NCBI GenBank assembly: GCA_036676295.1
Contig: JAKFDE010000031.1
Span: 124,001-188,000 of the forward strand
DNA length: 64,000 bases
Origin: UBA4416 sp036676295
GTDB taxonomy: Bacteria > Bacteroidota > Bacteroidia > B-17B0 > Aurantibacillaceae
Reading direction: 5' to 3'
The notes under the pieces were generated by a model. The model did not search any database, had not been told where the DNA came from, and worked only from the letters and a program-made list of their open reading frames with translations. The translations under genes and the position numbers were made by a program. Of this stretch, positions 46,301 to 55,000 are shown piece by piece. Position 1 is the stretch's first letter, and every line of letters starts with the position of its first letter.

Positions 46301-48154
46301 TGCAGCGGTAAAAGTAACAGAAGACCCCAAACATAAAGTATTTGTTGGCGTTGATGTAATTGCAACAGTTGGTGTGGGATTTACAGTTACCGTAAAATTT
46401 GAAGAGGTTTGCGTACAACCGGCTAAATCTGTTACTGTTACTGAATAAACAGTAGTGGTAGTTGGGCTTGCAGTAACTACAGAACTTGTAGTAGATGATA
46501 ACCCTGTTGAAGGACTCCATGAATAAGTCAAATTATTGTTAAAGGTCATTGTCCAACTTAATAATGTACCTACATCGAGTGATGCATCATCTTTAACGGT
46601 TAAACTCCAGGTACCGTTTGCTGTACATCCACTTAATAAAGATAAAGCTTGTTCAGGAGTAAAAGTACCCGTAAATGGTGCTGTTCCTCCTGTAATTGAT
46701 CCTCCTGAATTTGTAAAGCAAGTATTGGTGTAATCATCTCCTGAGCCTCCATTATCAGAAGATAGATCAACTGTGGTACCGCCTGGACATCTTAAAACAA
46801 TATCTAAATCTCCATCAAAACCATGATTAATATTTATACAAACGCTCGCTAAACTTGTACCTACTGTACCAGCAATACCACTAACACTAATTGTGGAAGT
46901 AACTCCGGTAGTATTGTTATCAGGAATATTATAATCTTGGTTATTGGTAAAAGAAATAGAATTACTTCCTACGGTTCCATTAGCTGTTAATGTTGTTCCA
47001 GGGCCTGCTGAACAAATTGTATTTGTACCTGCTATGGTAACTGTGGGTGATGGATTAATAGTTTGAAGATAAGTAGCTGTTTGAGAAGTTCCACAAGCTC
47101 CTCCAATAATACATGAATAAGTTGTAGATGCAGCGGCTGTATAAGTAGCAACGGCAGTACCTTGTCCGCTATTTGGTGCAGGAACCCAGTTATAAGTAAA
47201 TGGTCCTACTCCGGTAGCAGATGCTGTTAATGTAAAGGCTGCTCCAACACATTGAGTTGCCCCTGATGATGTTATCCCTACAGTTTGTACACCGGAAGTT
47301 GCCTGAACCACATAATCACAATCATTACCATCTACCCCATCAATCATAATGTAATAGGTTTGTCCGGCAACTAAACCTGTGGCATTTAATGCAAATGTTC
47401 CAATTCCATTGGATTGACAAGCAGAAACAGCAGTAAAAGTTGTACAAGCTGTTTGATTAAATACAATAGCTTGAATACCTGTTGATGGATCTGAACATCC
47501 GCTGGAGGTAATATTAAAGTTAGCCGTAGTTCCGCTAGCCACAAAAGAGATCCAAGAGTTATTTTGAATTGATCCACAAGAAAATGAATTATTTCCTCCC
47601 CAGGTTGCCCCTTCAATATTTCCATGATCACGAGTAAACCAACCACTGGTTGAACCACAATAGCCATTTAGATTACAAATAACCGGAGCAGAACCACAAT
47701 CATCTGAGGCAACTGAATTAGTTCCGCAATTTTGAGGCATACATCCTAAAAACGCTCTCCATCCTCCCCATCTGGTAGACCCGTCGGAAACAAATTGAAA
47801 CGTTAAACAAGTGCCTGTTGAAGTAAATACTCCTGGATAATTAGAAGAACCTGTTAAAGTTCCTATTAATGGGCTTGCTGTTGTTGGTCCATCATAAATG
47901 TATAAAAAATCGAAATTTGTTTCCAAATCAACCCAATAAAAGTTTACTCTGATAGGACTAGCTGAACCGGAACAAAATGTTTCAGTTACATTTGAGTTAT
48001 TAGGGTAACCATTTGAAGTGGCGGATGGCCCACCTGTTGATGAATAATATTGTCCCTTACAGGCTGTCTGCGTGCCAGATGTATGATAATAATTTTGTGA
48101 AATTACATTTTTTGAAAACAAAAAAATGATTAAATAAAGTAGAATTTTTTTCAT
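40370..48154 (-). CDS. Giant repetitive surface adhesin-like protein with T9SS type B sorting domain
   Basis: The 2594-residue secreted protein begins with a signal peptide (1-20). Next come a CUB-like domain (about 20-132, with paired Cys and FDFLYIYDG), an uncharacterised disulphide-rich beta domain (about 140-290) and a proprotein-convertase P-type domain (about 395-545, DGDLDIVLRCPGG). A very long series of Thr/Ser-rich Ig-like repeats (about 550-2400) follows, each with a C...W...Y...C pattern. A PKD domain comes next (about 2420-2500, YNWTFGDG). The C terminus is the gliding-motility-associated T9SS type B sorting domain (VFTPNDDEVND, IFNRWGEKLYEF, ending LNLFR). Such proteins are exported by the type IX system and held on the cell surface or released. 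The ligand is unknown. A small secreted protein is encoded 55 bases upstream on the same strand. Confidence 0.93.
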   Translation of the reverse strand: MKKILLYLIIFLFSKNVISQNYYHTSGTQTACKGQYYSSTGGPSATSNGYPNNSNVTETFCSGSASPIRVNFYWVDLETNFDFLYIYDGPTTASPLIGTLTGSSNYPGVFTSTGTCLTFQFVSDGSTRWGGWRAFLGCMPQNCGTNSVASDDCGSAPVICNLNGYCGSTSGWFTRDHGNIEGATWGGNNSFSCGSIQNNSWISFVASGTTANFNITSSGCSDPSTGIQAIVFNQTACTTFTAVSACQSNGIGTFALNATGLVAGQTYYIMIDGVDGNDCDYVVQATSGVQTVGITSSGATQCVGAAFTLTASATGVGPFTYNWVPAPNSGQGTAVATYTAAASTTYSCIIGGACGTSQTATYLQTINPSPTVTIAGTNTICSAGPGTTLTANGTVGSNSISFTNNQDYNIPDNNTTGVTSTISVSGIAGTVGTSLASVCININHGFDGDLDIVLRCPGGTTVDLSSDNGGSGDDYTNTCFTNSGGSITGGTAPFTGTFTPEQALSLLSGCTANGTWSLTVKDDASLDVGTLLSWTMTFNNNLTYSWSPSTGLSSTTSSVVTASPTTTTVYSVTVTDLAGCTQTSSNFTVTVNPTPTVAITSTPTNTLCLGSSVTFTAATANTYTWTNPTNGGLSSTSGANVSATPTTTGTLTYTVNASSAAGCTTTAVRNITVNPVPTANAGTGGTLTCTTNTLSLSGSGGGTYSWTGPGIVSGSTTATPIVNTAGTYSLAVTSTLGCTSPPATVAITQNTVAPVVTPTVSGILNCTLTSVNASATTTTNPVSYTWSGTGITAGGTTGTITVNQPGTFNYTVTNTSNGCKTTGSQAVTQNTTAPTLTVSGTQTITCAAPTVTMTGSATPSTCTPVWTGGVSSGANSYTATASSSNVYTLTVTNPANGCTAAASVTVSPSAGLPIVSSPVISNSITCALATAQVTLSSTPAGNTYSWTGTGITSGATTSVIAVNASGTYSAVVTNTASMCTSSITVFVPTNTTPPSPTATNNATLTCLTTTATLTGGPSSGVTYQWSGPSLTGATTNSTAVANGPGTYTLLVTSTVNGCTNTATTNLTQNITPPSPTATSPTILTCSVTTVTLNGGPGSGVTYQWSGPSLTGVTTNSTASATGPGTYTLLVTDAVNGCTNTAVTTVTQNVTPPSPTATSPTILTCSVTTVTLNGGPGSGVTYQWSGPSLTGATTNSTASATGPGTYTLLVTDVVNSCTNTAVTTVTQNITPPSPTATSPTVLTCSVTTVTLNGGPGSGVTYQWSGPSLTGVTTNSTASATGPGTYTLLVTSTVNSCTNTATTTVGTDYSSPNGTASNSTTLTCTTTTAVLTGGPSTGVTYQWSGPSLTGATTNSTAIVNGPGTYVLVVTSAVTGCTNTAQTVVAQDITPPSPTATNSSTLTCSTTTAALTGGPSTGVTYQWSGPSLTGATTNSIAVVNGPGTYTLLVTSTVNSCTNTATTSITQNTVAPVVSATPSGSLNCTTTTVNVTASTTTTPVSYNWSGTGITSATNVNPITVNQGGTFSYTVTDTNNNCKTSNTVAVTQNTTVPTVTMPGTQTITCAAPTVTMIASANPSTCTPVWTGGVSSGVNSYTATASSPNTYTLTVTDPANNCTNTGTTVVSPSAGVPTASTSVTNSLSCTASTAQVIASTTMTPVSYSWTGPGITGGATTASATVNAPGQYTVVVTNTLSLCSSTVTIGVIQNTVAPTVVTNTPSVLNCTLTSVNASATTTVTPVSYIWSGTGITSATNISTITVNQPGTFNYTVTNTSNNCVASGSIAVTQNTVTPGITMPASQTITCAAPTVTLIGSANPSTCTPVWTGGVSTGANSYTATTSTANIYTLTVTDPANACTNTGTTQVVPSAGFPTVTTSSTNIITCTTTTAQVVATTTTSPVTYSWTGPAITGGATTATATVNGPGTYSVVVTNTLSMCSVTVPITVSENTTVITPTIAPTGSITCTTPSLTINSTPSSGVTYTWTGTGITSSVNLQNADVNTGGVFTLSVTNTTNGCVGTSTINVPIDNVVPSVTLSPTSYTTTCATPTVQFSAVTNPTTGVTYSWTAPGTGSLDNTTIANPVANGSGIFTLQVTNSTNGCSTAVGQNTVQIIPDSGVPTVSVSATSLSITCTNTLLTSAITSTNTTLSYTWNPTPVTGGANPEFDTQGTYNATITASNGCSTFATINVALDNTIPVISITPNQTITCNTPSVTISSTVTPATVNYTWTGASIIGGVNGTSIDVNGAGDYTVSVLNAANGCSATATSSVTLNNALPTITVTSTSTVISCASPTVGLSAAVSTTDTPTWSTPGGPATNPVIATVAGDYIVTVTDAITGCTNSQTITLAGSSAIPSANAGADATIPCGTPTIALLGSTTSTNAVSYSWSGSGIVSGSNTATPIVNQTGVYTLTVTDNGSGCSSTATVNITQNNVTAAMTADPTTGTTPLTVNFTDASVGATTYNWTFGDGNVSGLQNPSNIFTTNGTYVVTLIASSGSCADTAYVTIVVNDGLTIEIPNVFTPNDDEVNDVFTIKSTGVKEISLQIFNRWGEKLYEFSGDRAAWDGKVGNGALVPSGTYFFFVEATGFDSTKIEQHGSLNLFR
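42330..45905 (-). repeat. Nested Ig-like repeat array, (ABC)-(D)6-(ABC)-(ABC)
   Basis: Within the giant gene, three different Ig-like units A, B and C (about 79 residues, 237 bp each) recur in fixed order three times (about 45905-45190, 43765-43045 and 43045-42330). Six D units (45190-43765), all with the words GVTYQWSGPSLTG, separate the first set from the second. Adjacent D units are nearly identical in DNA: the word GGGCCGCTCC recurs exactly 237 bases apart, at 44361 and 44598. Recent tandem duplication is the simplest reading. Confidence 0.8.
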
Positions 48155-48209
48155 ATAACTTTGAATTGATTGCGAATAAAATTTAATGACGCTGGTATAA
48201 CTTATTGAT

Positions 48210-48662
48210 TTATTTCATTTCCTCCCATGAATAGAGGGATATAGAGAATGAACAATTTTCGAATTCCACGGGCACTGTTACACGTTCATTGTTTTTTCGA
48301 AGATGGTTATAAGGCCCTAGTTCGAAATTATTTTTAATTTTTTCTTTACAAATACTTCCTAGATCTGTTTGACTAGTCTTTAATTCATAAGAATCAAGGT
48401 ATAAAAAATTTATTTTTTTTGCTTTTTCGGCGCTCAGACCTTGTAGATCTTCAGACGAGTAATACTTTGCTGCTCTTTTATCAATAGTTACTCCATCAAC
48501 AACTACAGAGACAGCATTTGGATTTCTGATGTGTTTATCAGTAATGTTTTTTTCAGGTGAATCAGGGATGATATCTTTTGTGAACGCCTTATTCTGCTGA
48601 GCAAAAAAAGTAGATACTGATAGTAAACATAAAATAAAAGCTAAAAAGAGTCCTTTTTTCAT
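48210..48662 (-). CDS. Small secreted protein of unknown function
   Basis: The 150-residue protein has a clear signal peptide (MKKGLFLAFILCLLSVSTFF, cleaved before AQQ). ATG at 48662 is chosen because the upstream in-frame ATG at 48743 would place the signal peptide internally. The mature part (about 128 residues) has two Cys residues and the words PNAVSVVVDGVTIDKRAAKY and FLYLDSYELKTS. I do not recognise a family. It lies between the two giant surface-protein genes in the same direction, 55 bases before the first, and could share its transcript. A role as partner or processing factor of the giants would be speculation. Confidence 0.65.
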   Translation of the reverse strand: MKKGLFLAFILCLLSVSTFFAQQNKAFTKDIIPDSPEKNITDKHIRNPNAVSVVVDGVTIDKRAAKYYSSEDLQGLSAEKAKKINFLYLDSYELKTSQTDLGSICKEKIKNNFELGPYNHLRKNNERVTVPVEFENCSFSISLYSWEEMK

Positions 48663-49066
48663 AGATATAAAAATTGATTTATAATCGATAAATATACATT
48701 TTTTTACGATTAGGGGTATTTGTATATAACTGATTTTAGGCATGAAATGAGCAAAATTTACATTTTAGCTAGTTAAACAAGCTTTGTAGCTAGTTATGTA
48801 ATTCTAAAAGAATTTGATCCCCCCTTTAATTACAAAAAATCTACAAAGTGTTCAGGAAAATTAATGGTTATAAAAGACTTTCAAAATGATAGATTTTGTA
48901 TGATTCATAAAAAAAGGTGATTTAATAAAAAGAAAAAAGATGTGTAAAAAAATCACATGAATAAAAAATAAATCTATTTTTTAAGTAAAAAAAACGGACA
49001 TAAAAAAACAAAAAGCTCCGAAAATTATTTCGGAGCTTTTTGTTTAAAAAAATGACATGAAATTTT
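48663..49066. other. 404-base spacer between the second giant gene and the small secreted gene
   Basis: This is AT-rich and has no supportable gene. It contains the terminator at 49005-49046 and should contain the promoter for the minus-strand small gene, but I found no convincing TTTG-N19-TAnnTTTG match. Confidence 0.6.
49005..49046. terminator. Terminator of the 2038-residue surface protein gene
   Basis: AACAAAAAGCTCCGAAA and TTTCGGAGCTTTTTGTTT form a long near-perfect stem around ATTA, with T-rich flanks on both strands. It starts 20 bases after the stop of the second giant gene. Confidence 0.85.
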
Positions 49067-52000
49067 CTATCTAAATAAATTCACAGTACCATGTTGTTCA
49101 ATTTCTTTATCATCAAACCCTGTTGCTTTTACAAAATAAAAATACGTTCCTTCTGGTGCTTTTTCACCACTTGCTTTACCGTCCCAAGATGCATTTGGAC
49201 CTGAAAATTCAAATAGTTTTTGTCCCCAACGATTAAATATTTGTAAAGAAATTTCTTTTACTCCTGTTGATTTGATGGTAAATAAATCATTTGATCCATC
49301 TGTATTTGGAGTGAAAACATTTGGTATTTCCAAAGTTAAACCGCTCTCTACAATAATGATCGCGTAAGCCGTATCAGAACAAATACCAGAAGAAGCGATA
49401 AGCGTTATAGTATAAGTACCATTAACGCTATAGGTATTACTTGGGTTCTGAGTAGTAGAAGTATTTCCATTTCCAAAATTCCAATTATAAGTAATTGCCC
49501 CTACACTTTGATCGGTGCAATCAACTGTTAATGGTGATATTCCTGTAGTTGGATTTGCTGTGAATTGAGCATTTACACTTCCCTGAATAACAGCTACAGT
49601 AGATGTTGAACTACAACCATTTGTGCCTGTAACTGTTAATGTATACACACCGGTTTCTCCAACTGTTGGATTAGCAGTATTTGAGCCACTTACTATACTG
49701 GTTACTGTTGGACCAGACCATGAATATGTTGCTCCCGCTGTTGGACTAGCAGTTCCATTTAAGGTAGTTGTTAATGCCCCACAAGGAATCGGTGTAATTG
49801 CCCCTGCATTTGCAGTCGGAGCAATTGTATTACTCGTTATTGTAATTGTTTCTGTTCTTGTACATCCCGAAGAGGCATCAGTAACACTTGCTACATAATC
49901 TCCTGGCGCATTTGCAATAACAGGATTAGAAGCTGTTCCTGAAGGTGTTGCCCACACAGGTGCATTAGTTGTAGTTGCTGTTGCATTTAAGTTAATTGTA
50001 GTAGTTAAACAAGTTAACGTTGTAGTGATTGGTGTTACTGTTATTGTAGGAGTAACAACATTGCTTACAATAGAAGAACTTGCTGTATTAGTACAGCCAT
50101 TTGCCGCATCTAAAATAAGAACATCATAAGTCCCTGCTTGATTCACATTTACTGAACTACCTGTCTGTCCTGTAACACCCGTACCTGTCCAAGTATATGA
50201 TACACCGGAAGTAGGATTAACGGTAGTTGATATAACTGCTGTTGTAGATGCGCAAGTAAGTGTTTGTGTTGGAGTAATTGTTATTGTTGGCACAGTAGTA
50301 TTAGTTGATACAACTACTTGTACGGAAGTATTACACATATTAACAGTGTTCGTAATAACACAGGAGTAAGTTCCTGCACTCGCAAAACTAGGCGTTGCTG
50401 AATTAGCTCCACTTGCAGGACTTGGGCTCCAGGTAAAAGTAATATCTGCACTAGGAGTTGTTGTAACAGTAACTGTTTCGGCTAAGTTAATACAATCTAA
50501 TGAAATTGAATTAGATGAAACAGTGGCTGTTGGAATTGCCGCATCAGGAACCACTGTTGCTGTACCAGAGGCCTGACAACCGTTCACTGTATTGGTAATG
50601 ACTACGCTATAAGTTCCACCTGCACTTGCCACCGGATTTGCAGTATTTGTATTGCTTAATACACCACCTGTAGTTGTCCATAAATAAGTAAGTCCAGTAG
50701 TAGAGCTATTCGCATTTAAAGTAACCGTTGATGTAGCACAAGTGATTGTGTAATTTGAAGGACTTACTGTTAATGTTGGAATAGTACTATTGCCACTAAC
50801 TGTAACTGTTTGATTAGATGCGCATCCTGACGAATTATCCGTTACAGTTAAGGTGTAAATACCCGGGGCATTAACATCAACCGTATTTGTATTGGCAGCG
50901 GATACAATACTTCCTCCTGATGTTGTCCAGCTATAAGAAATTGTTGGACCGGAGGCTGAAAATGTACCATCTAAATTTATTGTAGGAGATGTACAAGATA
51001 TCATCGCCGGAGTTCCAATTGTATCTTTTGGATAAGGATTTACAATAATTGGAAAATTAAATTGTTTTGAGCAGTTACCACTAGTAATAATAACATTATA
51101 ACCTATAGAAGCCGACACCGTTTGTGTAATTGTACTTAATGTTGATGTAACAGGTGACCAAGCATAACTATAAGTTCCATCACCTCCTGAAGGGGCTAAT
51201 GAAATTGTAACAGGTGTATTTATACATACTGTATCATTAGCGGTTATTGTATTATTGGCTATAATTGGTGTTCCTGTCACACTTCCGGTTACGGGGATTA
51301 AAGCGCTAGGCGTACATCCTGCCACATTAGACTGGACATAAACAGTATATGAACCTCCTGACACCGGAATATTTTGGCTATAATTTAAAGTTGTACCTGT
51401 TTGAACCAAGGTTGTTCCGCCCGCATCTGAATACCAGCTATAATCACTTACTCCTGCAGCCGGTGTAATGCCAACTTGCACCATACCCGGATCACAAGAA
51501 ATGGCAGAAAGTGCTGTAGGTGAAGGGATGTTTGTTGGAGTTACTGCTACTGGTGTTAAAGTACTTGCACATCCGCCAGCATTGGTAGCTTGCAGATAAA
51601 CTGTTGTTGGAGTAGAAACTCCGGCAATTGAATAAGTATTTCCTGTAGCTAATAACGTTCCTGAGCTTGCTGCATTATACCAATCAAATGAAGAACCTAC
51701 AGGTGTATTTGCTGTAAAGGTAGCAACTCCACCAATACATACAGCATTAACAGAAGCTGTGGGTGCAGCCGGTATTGGGTACACAACAATTGTTTGAGTA
51801 ACCGGTGTTAACGTACCACAACATTGAGAAGTAATATTAAGTGATACTGTATATGTAATAGGAGATACGCCTGCATTAGCAAAAGTAATTGATGTTGAAC
51901 TGGTTGTTGCTGAAGAAATTGTTGCTCCAGCAGGCATTGCAGTCCATGAATAAGTAAAACCCGGAGTACCAGCAGCCGAACTAAGGAAACTAGCTGCGCC

Positions 52001-55000
52001 AGGACAAATTGTCGAAACAGACGCTAATACACTTCCTGTAGATGGTGCGCCAACTAAGATATTGGTAAACTCAGTATAATTATTAGCATTCATCACTACC
52101 GTTTTTCTACCTGTAGAAGTATATTGGGTTATTACAGGAGATCCTGAACCTGATGCAGGCACAGCACCAACACCTAAATTTGTCCAATTTGGAGTTGGTG
52201 CTACGGTTGTATAATTAATATTCATGTCAGTACATGAAACATTATCTACATTAATTACAGGTTGAGCTACTAAATTTAGGGTTGAATTAATAGATAAAGC
52301 CGAACCACTTACTAACTTAGCGGCAATGCTTTCGCCTGGAGCTCCTGCTCCTCCGCTACCACCATTACCACCTTTTCCACCATCTCCACCTTTTGCACCA
52401 TTACCTTCACCGGTTCCTGTACAAGCATCAGCACATCCTCGAGCTCCTCCAATTCCACCATTACCACCTATTCCACCAGTTCCACCAGTTCCACCACTAC
52501 CGGCAGTTCCAACTGTTAAAAAGCAATCGATTAAATTTGAACTTGCGCCGTTGGCTAACATAAAAACACAATATGCAGAGCCGCCGCCATATCCACCTGT
52601 TCCAGCTGTTCCAGCTTGACCGCCGCCACCGCCACCACCGCCGCCGCCGCCAGTACCTGATATACTACATAAAAATCCACCCGGATCGCCGGCGCCACCA
52701 CTCGCTCCTTTTCCACCACCACCACCGGCACCATTTGTTCCATTTCCTCCTTGAGTACCTGCATTCCAATAACCACCAAGTACAGAACCAGCTGTACCTG
52801 CGGCACCACTAATACCATTAGCACCAGCAGCCCCATTAGCACCAGCAATTCCATTTATTGGTGTTCCACAACCACCGCTGGAAACTGCAGTTCCTCCGGT
52901 TGTGCCACCTAAGGTTCCGCCTCCACCATTTCCACCATTTCCACCTGCTCCAGCAGCACCCGAACCATCTCTACTTGTACCTCCGGCACCGCCACCGCCA
53001 CCATTAAGACCTGTTCCTGCAATACCTGCTGCCCCATTTGTTGGTGCGCCACAGCCGTATACAACGCCGAGTGCGCCACTACCAGCATTACCACCACCGT
53101 TTCCTCCGTTTCCGGAATTTCCATCGGTGCCAGTACAATCATTTCCAACTGCATCGCCACCTTTAGTACCATTAGCACCAATAACTCCCCCTACTCCAGA
53201 GGTTCCGGACAAACCGGCTGAAGCATTTCCTGCAATAATCTGACATCTAACGAAATTATAATCTGAACAATTATTTAAATATACACCATAGGTAGAAACT
53301 CCGTATGGATTAGCCACTGAAGCCGCAGCTGGTGCCTCAACTTCAATCGTTAAATCTTGAAAACGAAAATAAGAAGCATTTGATATTTCAAATGCCACCA
53401 AACGTCCTGCTTGTGGCAATCCCTGTACGCCTGTATTATTTCTAAATATTCTTGTAGCTCCCGCTAAACTTGTTTTTGAAGTAAAACCAGCATTGAAACC
53501 ACCTTCTATTGTAATAAAGCTAGTAACATTTGTGATAGGTGCACTAATAGTATATGTTCCTGTCTCTAGTTTGATGATAGAACTGCTACAAGCGGACATT
53601 GTTAAGGCATTTACTAAATTAGTTGGACTTGCGGGTGTTAATCCGGTTCCAACTCCTGCTGGTGAAGCATAAATAATACTACAAACAGGTGAAGAAGCCG
53701 GTGAAAGAATTGACACATTTGAAACAGCTGTATTTCCTATACAGCCATTACTTGTTGATACAGTTACACTATATGAACCTGCACCTGCACCTGTTATTGT
53801 TGAACTTGGTACAGCATTATCAATCTGAGAAGAAGAACCTGTCCAGGTATAATTACAACTTGCACAAGGTAAGCCATTCATTGTAGCTGAGGCAATAATA
53901 TTAGTTGTGCCACTACATAAAGATGCATTAGTAGGATTAACACTAACAACCGGAGGTTGAGATACTGTAATCACTTGGGAACTTGAACGAGTACAACCAT
54001 TGTAAGTTACTGTTACCCCATAAGTTATTGTATTTGAAGGATTTACAGTGATTGTTTGAGTTGTAGCACCTCCCGGTGACCATAAATAAGTAGCTCCGGA
54101 TGGATTACCGGGTATTGTAACCGAAAGTGTTGTAGGGCTTCCTGCACAAATAACTGAATTAGTTGCAGAAACTGTAACCGGTGCTAAATATTGAAACGTA
54201 AATGATTGTGCTGTCATTACATTTCCGCATTTATCCAAAATCGTATTTCCATCGGTTCCGGTATTTACAGAAACTGTATAGGTACCTGAAGGCAAGCCGG
54301 CATTATTAAAGTTAACAGTAACAAGACTTGTGTTCGATGCACCTGTTGAACAAAGATTTCCAACTGCACTTGTTACCGGAACATTGCCTGATGGACCAGT
54401 GATCGTGAAATCAGAACCATTTGTAGCAATAGAAGCGCAAGTAACCGGTTCAGAAAAAGTGGCAGTCACTAAACTTCCATTACAAGGAAAATTAGAAGAA
54501 GAAATAGTAGGAGGTGTGGTATCAAATATTTGAGCCGTACCACCAAACGTTAGGGTATAACCATTACTATTCGCTGAAAAATTATCTACAATTAATACGA
54601 AAGTTTGACCTGCCGTAACATTTATCCCTGCCATTAAAGGGCTTTGGCTCGCATTATAGGAAAGATTTCCGCCAGCCGCAGGTAATGTAAGACCTGTATT
54701 GCCATAAGTAGCAGAGAAATTACAACGAACCGGCGTAGCAGAAGGAACACCAGTACAACCAATTGTGGTAATATTATACAATGCAAAATCATAATCATTA
54801 GCCGTATTTAATTGAAAAGTAAACGTACCAGAATTTTGAACAGTAAATACATACCACACAGAATTAGTTTCTTGCGACGACAAACAAGTACTACCAGGAA
54901 CTTCCTGAATGGAACCATGACCTGTATAAGAACTGGTTTGAGTATATGATTGCTGACAAACCGGAATTGCATTATCACAATCCTGTTCAGGGCCTGTAAC

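Noticed and set aside
41229..46733. Several plus-strand frames of 65-133 codons rich in Val, Pro and Glu
   Set aside because: They run antisense to the Thr/Val-rich Ig repeats. The repeated codon pattern keeps the opposite strand free of stops, and the same composition recurs in each copy.
52902..53243. Plus-strand proline-rich reading frame of 113 codons
   Set aside because: It is the antisense image of the GGN codons in the glycine-rich part of the giant gene (CCN on the other strand). It has no start context or promoter.
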